Part shown: positions 52,925 through 61,979 of the stretch, in pieces | How positions within the stretch are numbered: the first letter of the stretch is position 1 | Layout of the letters: each line of letters opens with the position of its first letter | From: Gammaproteobacteria bacterium UBA7803 | GTDB lineage: Bacteria > Pseudomonadota > Gammaproteobacteria > Pseudomonadales > Azotimanducaceae | Direction: 5' to 3' | DNA: 64,000 bases | Assembly: GCA_002480525.1 (NCBI GenBank) | Contig: DLCH01000006.1 | Coordinates: forward strand, 62,001 to 126,000 | Program-made: the position numbers and the translations under genes | The notes under the pieces: model-generated | Told to the model about the DNA's origin: nothing | What the model saw: the letters and a program-made list of their open reading frames with translations, nothing else | Database searches by the model: none

Positions 52925-53488
52925 ATGAAGCCGAGCACCCTCGTCATCGCCATCCTGCTGCTGCAGGCCTGCGCCTCGACGCCGTCGACGCCGTCCGAGT
53001 ACCTGCTGAGCGGACCGTCCGAGTCGTCGTCACGGCAGCACCACGGCACCGTCGACGCGGCGCTCGCGCGGGTGGCCGTGGCCGAGTACCTGAACCGCCC
53101 GGAGATCGTCGTGGAAACCCGTGACGGCGTGATTCAGCCCGCATTCGCCCACCGCTGGGCCGAGCCGCTGGAAGCGGGACTGCGCCGTGCCATCGCCCGC
53201 GTTGCGAGCGATGCCTCCGGGCTGGTGGTGCTGCCGGACGCGACCGCCGCCGCGCCGCTGCTGGTGGACGTGACCATCGAGCGGTTCCATGGCACTGAGT
53301 CCGGCCGCGTGACGCTGGCGGCGCGCTGGACCGTACGGCGCGACGACGGCATCAGCCACCACCGCATGGTCGACAGCGTGCTCACCCGGGCGGACGGCTA
53401 CGCCGCGCTGGTGGACGCCCACGACGCGCTGGTCGACACGCTGGCGCAGGGTATTGGGCAATCCCTCAAGTCCCCCGTGGGACCCTGA
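52925..53488 (+). CDS. pqiC: PqiC-type lipoprotein
   Basis: 187-residue outer-membrane lipoprotein of the ABC-transport auxiliary family, with lipobox LQAC (Cys17), a YLLSGP motif just after it, and VAVAEYLNRPEIVVE characteristic of PqiC/YmbA. It completes the pqiAABC operon, starting 16 bp after pqiB. Likely docks PqiB at the outer membrane. Confidence 0.87.
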   Translation: MKPSTLVIAILLLQACASTPSTPSEYLLSGPSESSSRQHHGTVDAALARVAVAEYLNRPEIVVETRDGVIQPAFAHRWAEPLEAGLRRAIARVASDASGLVVLPDATAAAPLLVDVTIERFHGTESGRVTLAARWTVRRDDGISHHRMVDSVLTRADGYAALVDAHDALVDTLAQGIGQSLKSPVGP

Positions 53489-53598
53489 TCACACCCTGGG
53501 GCATCCACCCGCCCGGAATCCCCCGATCCCCTGCGAACTCCGGATCCGGACCTATCCTGCGAATCGAGCAACAGGTCCATGTACCCGGAGACCACAGG

Positions 53599-54837
53599 AT
53601 GAAAAAACTGCAATCGACGACGTGCGCGCTGGCTGTACTCGGCATGGCGGCGACAGCGCCGCTGGCCAACGCCGCGGCGGCTTCGGACGTGAACCTCTAC
53701 GGCTACCTGTCGTGGCGCGTGGAGAAGGTGTGGGACGAACCGGCCCTCGACGAGGCCGGCGAGACCGTGAAGGCGGACGCCGACCGGGAGATCACCCTGC
53801 CTTCCTTCAACGTGATGCTGCAGTACGCCCTCGACGACCGCTTCAAGGTGTTCGTCAACCTCGACGGCGAGGAAGCCGAGGACGTGTCCGTCGCCAACCT
53901 GTGGGGCGAGTACCAGCACAACCAGTACCTGAACGTGCGCCTCGGCAAGACCTACCGCCGGTTCGGCCTGTACAACGAGATGCTGGACGCCGTGCCGACC
54001 TACATCGGCATCGAGGCCCCGGAGCTGTTCGACGGCGACCACCTGCTGATCTCCCGCACCACGCTGGCGATGGTCCACGGCTGGGTCCCGCTCGGCGACG
54101 GCGAGCTGCGCTACAGCTGGTCCACCGACAACGGCGAGGGCGGCCCCAACGACGACAACGTGCCGATGGGCTTCGATCTGCGCTACGACTGGGGCCTCGG
54201 CAACTACCGGGTGGGCATCAGCGGCTACACCTCCAACGGCGACACCACCTCGGACGTGGATCTTGGCGAAGGATCGCCGAACAGCGGCGTGCTGCCGTGG
54301 ATGGCCGCAGACGACTTCTACATCATCGGCGCCTACGGCGAGCTGAACCGCGACGGCTGGCAGCTCCAGGCGGCCTACTGGCACGCGTCCCACGACGCCG
54401 AGCGCGACCCCGCCTCGGTGGTGACCGTGATCCAGAACGCCGGCGTCAACGCCGCTCAGCTCGACCGTTTCCTCCTCGACCCGGACGGCCCGGTCACCGA
54501 AGCCAACGTGGACGTGGACGGCGACTACGACGTCGACACCTGGTACCTGCGCGGCGGCTACTCGTTCATGACGCGCCGCGGCGAGGTCGTCCCCTACGTC
54601 CAGTGGGACTACTACGAGAACCCCGAGACGATCGAAAGCAAGACCTGGGGCGGCGACGCCGAAGCCGGCCTGGCCGACGACGGCGAGTTCTCCAAGGCCA
54701 CGGTCGGCGTGGTCTTCCGGCCGTCGCCGGACATCGCCATGAAGCTGGATGCCAGCATGCACATCCAGGAATTCAACGGCAGCACGGAGCGGTATCCGGA
54801 AATCCGCTTCGACGTCTCCTACATTTTCGGTCGCTAA
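53599..54837 (+). CDS. Porin-like outer-membrane beta-barrel
   Basis: 412 residues with a signal peptide (cut near ANAAAAS), a start SDVNLYGYLSWRVEKVWDEP typical of porins and alternating aromatic strands ending in RFDVSYIFGR. Acidic loops are abundant, suggesting a marine or saline habitat or cation preference. The next gene, 14 bp on, encodes a short phosphate-binding-like protein, so a role in oxyanion uptake is possible; that is inference. Confidence 0.78.
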   Translation: MKKLQSTTCALAVLGMAATAPLANAAAASDVNLYGYLSWRVEKVWDEPALDEAGETVKADADREITLPSFNVMLQYALDDRFKVFVNLDGEEAEDVSVANLWGEYQHNQYLNVRLGKTYRRFGLYNEMLDAVPTYIGIEAPELFDGDHLLISRTTLAMVHGWVPLGDGELRYSWSTDNGEGGPNDDNVPMGFDLRYDWGLGNYRVGISGYTSNGDTTSDVDLGEGSPNSGVLPWMAADDFYIIGAYGELNRDGWQLQAAYWHASHDAERDPASVVTVIQNAGVNAAQLDRFLLDPDGPVTEANVDVDGDYDVDTWYLRGGYSFMTRRGEVVPYVQWDYYENPETIESKTWGGDAEAGLADDGEFSKATVGVVFRPSPDIAMKLDASMHIQEFNGSTERYPEIRFDVSYIFGR

Positions 54838-54851
54838 AGGAGTTACCCATC

Positions 54852-55283
54852 ATGAATCGAGCCAAAGCGCTGCTGGCCCTCGTGGCCGCACTCGGGGCGT
54901 TCGTCGCCTCCGGCGCGGCAGCCGCGGACGTCGCGATCATCGTCCACCCGGACAATGCCAACGCTTCGCTGAGCGAAGCGGACTTCACCCGCATCTATCT
55001 GGGCCGCAAGGACACGTTCCCTGACGGGTCCCGGGCCGTGCCGGTGAATCTTGCCGCCGAAGACGCGGTGCGCGCGGCCATGGAGCAGGACATGCTGCAC
55101 AAGTCGCCGTCGCAGATGAAAGCCTACTGGACCAAGCTGATGTTCACCGGCGAAGGCACGCCTCCGGAGGAGGTGGCCGACGCGTCGGCGATGCTGAAGC
55201 GCGTGGCCGGCGACCCGAACGCCATCGGCTACGTGGACGCCTCCGCCGTCACCGGCGACGTGAAGGTCATCACCATCCAGTGA
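54852..55283 (+). CDS. Short PstS-like periplasmic substrate-binding protein
   Basis: 143 residues: signal peptide (cut after AAAA), then AIIVHPDNANASLSEADFTR, IYLGRKDTFPDGSRAVPVNL and GDPNAIGYVDASAV, the pattern of the PBP-like domain of phosphate-binding proteins. True PstS is about 320 residues; this is a single-lobe family whose members accompany porins and signalling genes. AGGAG precedes ATG. Ligand unknown. Confidence 0.78.
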   Translation: MNRAKALLALVAALGAFVASGAAAADVAIIVHPDNANASLSEADFTRIYLGRKDTFPDGSRAVPVNLAAEDAVRAAMEQDMLHKSPSQMKAYWTKLMFTGEGTPPEEVADASAMLKRVAGDPNAIGYVDASAVTGDVKVITIQ

Positions 55284-55292
55284 GCCGTTCCC

Positions 55293-55316
55293 GGGCGGCG
55301 CCCCCGCGCGCCGCCC
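55293..55316 (+). terminator. Hairpin after the porin/PstS-like pair
   Basis: GGGCGGCGC (55293-55301) and GCGCCGCCC (55308-55316) form a 9-bp perfect stem with a 6-nt loop 10 bp after the stop codon. There is no T-run, so termination by this element alone is uncertain. Confidence 0.45.
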
Positions 55317-55450
55317 GCTGGCCGGTCCCTGCCGCCTCCGACCGGACCCTGCGACCTCGCTGTGACGTCCGTCACGAATCATCCGCGCGCTCCCGCACCC
55401 TTTCACGCCGTCGACCGATGCCGGACACGCCCGGCCGCTAGACTCTGAAC

Positions 55451-56602
55451 ATGGAGGAAGCGCAGAACAGTCGGCGCGACGACGCCCTGGCGTCGGCCCA
55501 GCGCCTGCGGTTCGGCCGCGTGCTGCGGGGCACGCTGTCGTTCGCCTGCACGGCGGCCATCGTCGGCGCCTGCTGGGCCTGGAACTTCCTGGACGGCATT
55601 CGCGCGGTGCACTACGTGATCGCCGTCGTCGCCATCAACGGCATCGCCCTGGCGGCCATCGCCAGCGGCTGGAATCTGCGCCTGAAGGATCCGAGCCTGA
55701 CCACGCCGCTGGTGCTGTCGTGCCTGCCGCCTTCGATTTACGTCATGTTCTTCGTCACGGAGCCGATGGTGCGGGCGGCATTCCTGCTGATGGGCACCGT
55801 CGCCATCCTGTTCGGCGCCCTGGCCCTGGACCGGCGCCAGCTGATGCGGATCAGCGCGGTCTTCCTGCTGTCCTATCTGGCGCTGCTGGCCACCCTGGCC
55901 AACGTGGCGCCCGAACGGGTGGACCTGCGCGGCGAGAGCCTGGTGGCGCTCGCCTACTGCATCGTGCTGCTCCAGGTCGCCTCCCTCGGCTCCTTCATCG
56001 CGGGCCTGCGGCTGAAGCTGCGGCAGAAGAACCAGTCTCTCCACGAAGCGATGGCGGAGCTGACCGAGCTGGCGACCCGGGACCCGCTGACCCGTCTGCC
56101 GAACCGGCGCACGGCCATGGCTCAGCTCGAACGGGAGCTGTCCCGGGTGGAACGCCGCCGCCAGGACGGCGACGGCCTGTGCCTCGGCCTGCTCGACGTC
56201 GATCACTTCAAACGCATCAACGACCGCTACGGGCACCAGACCGGGGACGCCGTGCTGCGGCGCATCGGCGAGGCGCTGCAGCAGGCGCTGCGTCAGGGCG
56301 ACTTCGTCGCCCGGTTCGGCGGCGAGGAATTCCTGATCATCATGCCGGAGACCGGCCTCGAGGGCGGTCTGTCCGCCGCCGACCGCATGCGCTCCGCCGT
56401 GGCGCGCCTGCCCGCCCAGACCCTCGGGCTGCCGGAAGTGCCGACAGCCTCGATCGGCATCGCCGCCCACCGTCCCGGCGAGCGCATCGAAGACACCCTG
56501 GCCCGGGCCGATCAGGCCCTGTACCGCGCCAAGCACCTCGGCCGCAATCGCGTCGAGCCCTGGTCCGGCGGCGGCGACGCGCGCGAGGCCGCCCTCGCCT
56601 GA
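55451..56602 (+). CDS. Membrane diguanylate cyclase (GGDEF)
   Basis: 383 residues. Six predicted membrane helices (about 20-195), a short coiled coil, then a GGDEF domain: DPLTRLPNRRTAMAQLEREL, LDVDHFKRINDRYGHQTGDA, and active-site ARFGGEEFLIIMP, with ASIGIAAHRPGE and ADQALYRAK further on. GGEEF is catalytically competent; an RXXD inhibitory site is not obvious. Makes cyclic-di-GMP in response to an unknown membrane signal. Separate from the upstream pair by about 170 bp. Confidence 0.9.
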   Translation: MEEAQNSRRDDALASAQRLRFGRVLRGTLSFACTAAIVGACWAWNFLDGIRAVHYVIAVVAINGIALAAIASGWNLRLKDPSLTTPLVLSCLPPSIYVMFFVTEPMVRAAFLLMGTVAILFGALALDRRQLMRISAVFLLSYLALLATLANVAPERVDLRGESLVALAYCIVLLQVASLGSFIAGLRLKLRQKNQSLHEAMAELTELATRDPLTRLPNRRTAMAQLERELSRVERRRQDGDGLCLGLLDVDHFKRINDRYGHQTGDAVLRRIGEALQQALRQGDFVARFGGEEFLIIMPETGLEGGLSAADRMRSAVARLPAQTLGLPEVPTASIGIAAHRPGERIEDTLARADQALYRAKHLGRNRVEPWSGGGDAREAALA

Positions 56603-56674
56603 GCCGCGCGTATCGTGCGCGCCGCGCGACCCTTATAATTCCTCTCGAACCCCAATGGAGCTGAGGTTATCGGC

Positions 56675-57688
56675 ATGGCGGAGACCCGCATCACGGTCAT
56701 TCCCGGAGACGGCATCGGCCCGGACATCGTCGAGGCCACCCTGGCGGTTCTGGAGCAGCTCGACTGCGGCCTGACTTTCGATCACGCCATCGCCGGCCAG
56801 ACCGCGCTGGAACAGGGCCAGGACCTGATTCCGCCGGAAACCCTGGACCTCATCGAACGGAACCCGGCCACCCTGAAGGGCCCGATCACCACCCCGGTGG
56901 GCCGCGGCTTCTCGTCGGTCAACGTGTCGCTGCGCCAGCATTTCGAGCTGTTCGCCAACGTCCGTCCGGCGCTGTCCATTCCCGGTGTCGCATCGCGCTA
57001 CGACGACGTCGACATCATCACCGTGCGGGAGAATCTGGAGGGTCTGTACTCCGGCGTCGGCCACATCCGCAGCGAGGACGGCCAGCGCGCCGAGCTGCGC
57101 AGCGTGATCACCCGGGCGGGCTCCCGCCGGGTCATCGGTTACGCCTTCGACATGGCCCGCCGGGTCGGCCGCAAGAAGGTGACGGTGGTGCACAAGGCCA
57201 ACATCATGCGCTCCACCTCCGGGCTGTTTCTCGAGGTCGCCCGGGAAATCGCCCCCGAGTACCCGGACATCCAGTTCGAGGAGATGATCGTCGACAACTG
57301 CGCCATGCAGCTCGTGATCAACCCCTCGCGCTTCGACGTGATCGTCACCACCAACCTGTTCGGCGACATTCTGTCGGATCTGTGCGCGGGGCTGGTCGGC
57401 GGCCTGGGCCTCGCGCCCGGCGCGAACATCGGTGAGAACAAAGGCATCTTCGAGGCCGTCCACGGCAGCGCGCCGGACATCGCGGGCCAGGGCATCGCCA
57501 ATCCGACCGCGCTGATGCTCGGGGCCGCCATGATGCTCGACTACCTCGGCCACTCGGATCAGGCGCGGCGTCTGCGCGACGCCATACGCCAGGTCATCGG
57601 CGCCGGTCATACCCTGACCCGCGACCTCGGCGGCCAGGCCTCGACCATGCAGTACACCGAGGCGCTGCTGGCGGAGCTGGGCCGGTAG
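56675..57688 (+). CDS. Isocitrate dehydrogenase (NAD-type, isopropylmalate-dehydrogenase family)
   Basis: 337-residue cytosolic beta-decarboxylating dehydrogenase. Motifs: ITVIPGDGIGPDIVEATLAV, KGPITTPVGRGFSSVNVSLR, the substrate segment TVRENLEGLYSGVGH, metal ligands in LFGDILSDLCAGLVGGLG and the cofactor loop FEAVHGSAPDIAGQGIANPT. The Ser in GFSSVNV and ENLEGLYSG favour isocitrate over isopropylmalate. The length matches the short NAD-linked homodimeric type. Coenzyme choice is inferred from family, not proven. Confidence 0.87.
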   Translation: MAETRITVIPGDGIGPDIVEATLAVLEQLDCGLTFDHAIAGQTALEQGQDLIPPETLDLIERNPATLKGPITTPVGRGFSSVNVSLRQHFELFANVRPALSIPGVASRYDDVDIITVRENLEGLYSGVGHIRSEDGQRAELRSVITRAGSRRVIGYAFDMARRVGRKKVTVVHKANIMRSTSGLFLEVAREIAPEYPDIQFEEMIVDNCAMQLVINPSRFDVIVTTNLFGDILSDLCAGLVGGLGLAPGANIGENKGIFEAVHGSAPDIAGQGIANPTALMLGAAMMLDYLGHSDQARRLRDAIRQVIGAGHTLTRDLGGQASTMQYTEALLAELGR

Positions 57689-57718
57689 GACCCGCGGGAT
57701 CGAACGCCGGGCAGCGCC

Positions 57719-58036
57719 TCAATCCGGCGGCCTGCCCCGCCGCGATGGCGGCTGACGCGCCTGCCAGGTGGCGATGGCGAACGCGGGCACCACGCCGAGC
57801 GCCAGCAGCAGCGCCGCCAGGCCGCCCGGTCCGAGGGACGCCCGCACGCCCAGCACGCCGGCCAGCCAGGCCAGCGCCAGGAACAGGACGATGCAGGCCA
57901 GCGCGAACACGCTGACGAACACCAGATACGCGGCGAACGGCCGCTGGGCCGGATGCCGGATCCAGTTGACGTACGGGGCCGCCAGGGCGAGCACGCCCAG
58001 GGCCAGCGCGACGGTGGTCCAGCTCACACCTTCCAT
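57719..58036 (-). CDS. Small four-helix membrane protein, unknown
   Basis: 105 residues from ATG 58036, with four hydrophobic segments (VALALGVLALAAPYVNWIRH, FAAYLVFVSVFALACIVLFL, LAWLAGVLGVRASL, LAALLLALGVVPAFAIATWQ) and a basic tail. The frame is open to 58171 but that upstream part is Cys/Pro-rich and unconvincing. No family recognised. It converges on the isocitrate dehydrogenase gene. Confidence 0.6.
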   Translation of the reverse strand: MEGVSWTTVALALGVLALAAPYVNWIRHPAQRPFAAYLVFVSVFALACIVLFLALAWLAGVLGVRASLGPGGLAALLLALGVVPAFAIATWQARQPPSRRGRPPD

Positions 58037-58188
58037 CGGCACAGAGTAGAGGGCCACTCCGGTCCACTTCAACGTCCGGGCCTTGTTGGCCGGGCCGCAG
58101 GACGGGCACACTGACCCATCCGGTGCCCAGCAGCCTCGGCACTGCCGAGGCCGCCGGGCGTCCTGCCACATCCCGCCAAGGAGCCCCC

Positions 58189-58326
58189 ATGACCATTCAC
58201 ATCGCGCTGGAACCGCTGCTCGCCCTGGGCGCCGGCATCCTGGTGCTCGCCATGCCCAAGCTGCTCAACTACGTGGTGGCGGGCTATCTGATCCTGATCG
58301 GCCTGGTCGGCATCTTCAATCTCTGA
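58189..58326 (+). CDS. DUF3096 family small membrane protein
   Basis: 45 residues, almost entirely two hydrophobic segments (LEPLLALGAGILVLAMPKLL and YVVAGYLILIGLVGIFNL), matching the DUF3096 pattern with P-K-LLNY between them. AAGGAG precedes ATG. Function unknown; these peptides are widespread in proteobacteria. Confidence 0.75.
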   Translation: MTIHIALEPLLALGAGILVLAMPKLLNYVVAGYLILIGLVGIFNL

Positions 58327-58430
58327 CGCCGCCGGGCATGCCGGATCGCGGCGGCATGTCCATGGCGGCCATGCACGGGACACCCGCCTGTGATACAAAC
58401 CACCCGAGGCATCTTCGAGCCCAGTGTGGA

Positions 58431-59426
58431 ATGACCAGCCCGACCCCGCTCCGCGAGCCGCTGTTCCCCCCGTCCATGAAGGGGACGCAGCACGACCTGT
58501 CCGCTGAGGCCATGGCCGAGATTCAGACGCTGAACCGGCCGGCGCCGGGGCGGTGGCTGCTCCAGTGCGCGATCATCTGGGCGTCCGTGGCCCTGTTCGT
58601 CACTGCCGCGGAGCTGGCCGATCACTGGGCGGTGACCGTTCTGGCGGTGCTGCTGATCGGCTCGCGCCAGCTCGCGCTCGGCTACCTGATGCACGACCAG
58701 GCGCACCACAGCGCATTCCGGTTCAAGGGCGGCGACCTGCTGGCCAACGTGCTGGCCGCCTACCCCCTGCTGGTGGCCACTACCGAGAAGTACGCCCAGG
58801 TGCACCTCAGCCACCACCGGCACTACTTCACCGAGCAGGATCCCGACTTCGTCCGCAAGCAGGGACCGGAGTGGACCTACCCGCAGACCCGCACACAGAT
58901 GTTCCGGACCTTCGCCAGGGAGTTCCTGGGCCTGAACCTCGTCAGGCTGATCAAAGGCAAGACCCTGGGCAACGTCACCCTGTACAGGCGGCTGGACACG
59001 ATCCCCGGCTGGGTGCGGCCGGCCTACTACGCCGCCCTCGCCGTGGTGCTCACGCTGACCGGCACCTGGATCGAGTTTCTCCTCTACTGGGTGCTGCCGC
59101 TGGTCACCGTCATGCAGGCGCTGCTGCGGTTCGAGGCCATCTGCGAGCATCAGTACGACATGCCGGGAGCCCGGGTCGAGGACACCACGCCGCTGATCAT
59201 CCTGCCCTGGTGGCAGAAGCTGTTCATTCCGGACCTCAACTTCGGCATGCACGTGTACCACCACTACTTTCCGGGCGTGCCGTTCTGCCACCTGCCGAAG
59301 GTCCACCGGATCTTCGCCCGCGAGGGCCTGGTGGACGAGGACCGGGTGTTCCACGGCTACGGTGGCATTCTGCGCACCGTGATCCGCCGGACCGGCCAGG
59401 CCGAAGGGCAGCCCGCCAGCGCCTGA
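58431..59426 (+). CDS. Membrane fatty acid desaturase
   Basis: 331-residue di-iron membrane desaturase with the three His boxes: HDQAHH, HLSHHRH and HVYHHYFP, plus an extra CEHQYD. Four main membrane helices flank the boxes. Introduces a double bond in a fatty acyl chain, or acts on a related lipid. ATG 58431 lacks a strong SD. Regiospecificity cannot be read from sequence. Confidence 0.87.
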   Translation: MTSPTPLREPLFPPSMKGTQHDLSAEAMAEIQTLNRPAPGRWLLQCAIIWASVALFVTAAELADHWAVTVLAVLLIGSRQLALGYLMHDQAHHSAFRFKGGDLLANVLAAYPLLVATTEKYAQVHLSHHRHYFTEQDPDFVRKQGPEWTYPQTRTQMFRTFAREFLGLNLVRLIKGKTLGNVTLYRRLDTIPGWVRPAYYAALAVVLTLTGTWIEFLLYWVLPLVTVMQALLRFEAICEHQYDMPGARVEDTTPLIILPWWQKLFIPDLNFGMHVYHHYFPGVPFCHLPKVHRIFAREGLVDEDRVFHGYGGILRTVIRRTGQAEGQPASA

Positions 59427-59495
59427 TCCTCCGGCTTCGGAGCCAGCGGCACGGTCGTTGCACCCTCTCCAGCACAGCTTCGACCGGAGATTCCC

Positions 59496-60326
59496 ATGCA
59501 GAACGTCACCGCGGGCCATGCCCGCATACCGGTGCTCGGATTCGGCACCTTCCAGCTCGAGGGCGATGCCTGCCGTGACATGGTCGGCCACGCCCTGGAC
59601 ATGGGCTACCGCCACGTCGACACGGCGCAGATGTACCGCAACGCACGCGCGGTGGGTGCTGCCATCGCCGAGGCCGGCGTGCCGCGGGACGAGATCTTCC
59701 TGACCACCAAGGTATGGCCGGACCGTTACCGGGACGGGGATCAGCAGGACTCGGTCGCAGCCAGTCTGGAACGTCTGGGGCTGGATCGGGTCGACCTGCT
59801 GCTGCTGCACTGGCCGAGTCCGGACGGGGTGCCGCTGCCGGAGACCCTCGGCGCCCTGAACGACGTGCTCGAACGGGGCTGGACCCGGCACATCGGTATC
59901 GGCAACTTCACGGTCGCCCTGACCCGGGAGGCACAGGCGGCCAGCGACGCGCCGCTGATCACCAACCAGGTCGAGTATCACCCGTTCCTGAGCCAGCAAC
60001 CGCTGCTCACCGAGCTGCGGCGCCGGAGCATGGGGCTGACGGCGTACGCGCCGCTGGCCCAGGGCCGCGTGCCGGCGGACGACACGCTGGCGGCCATCGC
60101 CGCCGAGTACGGCCGCAGCGCGACCCAGGTCGGGCTGCGCTGGCTGATTCAGCAGCCAGGCGTGGCGGCGATCCCCCGGTCTGCGTCACCGGCCCACGCC
60201 GAGGACAACCTCGGCGCCCTGGACTTCGCCCTCACCGACGAGCACATGGCGAGGATCAGCGCCCTCGCCCGCTCGGACGGCCGGGTGGTCGACCCGTCCG
60301 GACTGGCGCCCGACTGGGACGACTGA
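59496..60326 (+). CDS. Aldo/keto reductase (2,5-diketogluconate reductase type)
   Basis: 276-residue NADPH-dependent TIM-barrel reductase. Catalytic tetrad visible: Asp and Tyr in GYRHVDTAQMYRN, Lys in TTKVW, His in LLLLHWPSP. Cofactor site: AIPRSASPAHAEDNLGALDF. The N-terminus IPVLGFGTFQLEGDACRDMV is standard for AKR5-like enzymes. Acts on small aldehydes or ketones; stand-alone gene. Confidence 0.9.
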   Translation: MQNVTAGHARIPVLGFGTFQLEGDACRDMVGHALDMGYRHVDTAQMYRNARAVGAAIAEAGVPRDEIFLTTKVWPDRYRDGDQQDSVAASLERLGLDRVDLLLLHWPSPDGVPLPETLGALNDVLERGWTRHIGIGNFTVALTREAQAASDAPLITNQVEYHPFLSQQPLLTELRRRSMGLTAYAPLAQGRVPADDTLAAIAAEYGRSATQVGLRWLIQQPGVAAIPRSASPAHAEDNLGALDFALTDEHMARISALARSDGRVVDPSGLAPDWDD

Positions 60327-60347
60327 GCCGGCCCGGTCCGCGCCCCG

Positions 60348-61145
60348 TCAGCGGCCGGAAAACTGCGGCGCCCGCTTCTCGAAGAACGCCTTGCGGGCTT
60401 CCTTGGCGTCCTCGGTCTCGAAGCAGCGGCGGATGTTGCCGAGCTCCAGGCGCACCTGGGCTTCCAGATCGACGGCGCGCACCGCCCGGTGCATGCCCCG
60501 CTTGGTCATGCGGATCGAGAACGGCGACCAGGCGGCGAGCTGATCGAGGTAGGCCCGGAACCGGTCGTCGAACTCCGCGGCCGGACAGATCTCGCCCACC
60601 ATGCCGAGGGCCAGGGCCTCCTCGGCCTCCACCGTGCGGTTCTCCAGCATGAACCGCAGTGCAGGCTCGTAGCCCATGGCCAGCGGCAGCGTCCAGGTCA
60701 ACCCGCCGTCCGGCGAGCCGCCGATCCGGGTGTACCCCGCCATCAGCCGCGCGGCGTCGGACATGAGCTTGATGTCGCAGGCCATGGCGAGGCCGAGGCC
60801 GGCGCCCACCGCCACGCCGTTGATGCCCGCGACCACGGGCTTGTCGCAGTCGTCGCGCAGGCCGAGCAGGAACCGCCCGACCCAGTGGATGTCGTCCAGC
60901 CGGTCGCTGATGGGCCCGTGGGGCGTCGCCCGCTCGCCGCTGCCGGACAGATCGAGCCCGGCGCAGAAGGCGTCGCCGGTACCGGTGATGCCGATGACCC
61001 AGACGTCGTCGTCCCGGGCCGCGTCCTCGACGGCGTTGACGACGCTCCAGGCGAGCGCCTCGTTCAACGCATTCTTCTTGTCGGCTCGATTGAGGCGGAT
61101 GATCCGCACGTGACCGCGGTCTTCGATCGCAACGAGTTCCGTCAT
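60348..61145 (-). CDS. Enoyl-CoA hydratase/isomerase family protein
   Basis: 265-residue crotonase-fold enzyme. IIRLNRADKKNALNEALAWS, then FCAGLDLSGSG (first oxyanion-hole element), GINGVAVGAGLGLAMACDIK (second) and GGSPDGGLTWTLPLAMGYEP. The first catalytic Glu position of hydratases is replaced (GGSPDGG retains Asp), so isomerase or another crotonase chemistry is possible. AGGAG precedes ATG. Divergently transcribed from a TetR gene that may control it. Confidence 0.85.
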   Translation of the reverse strand: MTELVAIEDRGHVRIIRLNRADKKNALNEALAWSVVNAVEDAARDDDVWVIGITGTGDAFCAGLDLSGSGERATPHGPISDRLDDIHWVGRFLLGLRDDCDKPVVAGINGVAVGAGLGLAMACDIKLMSDAARLMAGYTRIGGSPDGGLTWTLPLAMGYEPALRFMLENRTVEAEEALALGMVGEICPAAEFDDRFRAYLDQLAAWSPFSIRMTKRGMHRAVRAVDLEAQVRLELGNIRRCFETEDAKEARKAFFEKRAPQFSGR

Positions 61146-61272
61146 GGTGGCTCCTGGGGCTGCTGAAAGCCGACGATGCTACCGCCGGCACGGCGCGGGA
61201 GCCACGCGCCCGTGCGCGGCGGGCCGGCCCGCGAAATGTAGACGAATGACAACACCTGGCGGATTTGCGGTA

Positions 61273-61290
61273 GAATCGACGAAACGATTC
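61273..61290. promoter_or_regulatory. Candidate TetR operator
   Basis: GAATCG (61273-61278) and CGATTC (61285-61290) form a perfect 6-bp inverted repeat with a 6-bp gap, overlapping a TAGAAT -10-like element, 11 bp before the TetR start codon. The location between divergent genes suits control of both. Confidence 0.5.
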
Positions 61291-61301
61291 CGGAAAGCCT
61301 G

Positions 61302-61976
61302 ATGACAGCCTACAAACCGTCCCAGCGAGACACCTACCACCACGGCGATCTGCGCAACGCGCTGCTCAAGCGCGCCGCGGAGGTCATCGAGGAGCACGGT
61401 ATCGAGGCCCTGACCCTGCGCGGCCTCGCCCGGGATCTCGGCGTCTCCCACGGCGCGCCCAACCGCCACTTCAAGACCCGGGCCCACCTGCTCTCCGCCC
61501 TCGCCGAGGACGGCTACAGCGGCCTGACCCACGCCACCCTGTCCGCCGCCGACGCCGCCGGGCCGGACCCGTGGATCCGCCTCAACGCCATGGGCCGGGG
61601 TTTCCTGCACTGGGTGTTCGACAACCGCGCGAGCTTCCGCGCCATCTGCCATCCGGACGTCAGCCGCTATGCTGACGACGCCCTGCGGGCCGCCATCCGC
61701 CGATTCCGCGAAGCGATCCGCGATGCGGTGGCGGATGCCCAGCGGGCCGGACGCCACCCCGAGGCCCGGCTGGACCTGCTCACCCTCTACACCAAGGCCG
61801 TGCCCTTCGGCGCCGCCATGATGCTGTTCGACGGCCTGTTCGAGGACCACCGCAACACCACCGACCGGGACGCGCTGATCGAGGAGCTGATCGAACTCGT
61901 GGTGCCGATCCGCGACCGGGTGGCGGCGACCGGCCCCCGCCTCGCCACGACGCTGGTCGGCGGCGCGACGAACTGA
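61302..61976 (+). CDS. TetR/AcrR-family regulator
   Basis: 224 residues. DNA-binding N-terminus HHGDLRNALLKRAAEVIEEH, then TLRGLARDLGVSHGAPNRHF (helix-turn-helix). C-terminal ligand domain of the WHG-like type with VPFGAAMMLFDGLFED. Divergent from the enoyl-CoA hydratase gene with an inverted repeat between them; likely a repressor responding to an acyl-type ligand, which is inference. Confidence 0.88.
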   Translation: MTAYKPSQRDTYHHGDLRNALLKRAAEVIEEHGIEALTLRGLARDLGVSHGAPNRHFKTRAHLLSALAEDGYSGLTHATLSAADAAGPDPWIRLNAMGRGFLHWVFDNRASFRAICHPDVSRYADDALRAAIRRFREAIRDAVADAQRAGRHPEARLDLLTLYTKAVPFGAAMMLFDGLFEDHRNTTDRDALIEELIELVVPIRDRVAATGPRLATTLVGGATN

Positions 61977-61979
61977 GGC

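Noticed and set aside
58284..59999. A 571-codon minus-strand open frame opposite the desaturase and aldo/keto reductase
   Set aside because: It spans two unrelated well-recognised genes and their gap, with no protein-like features.
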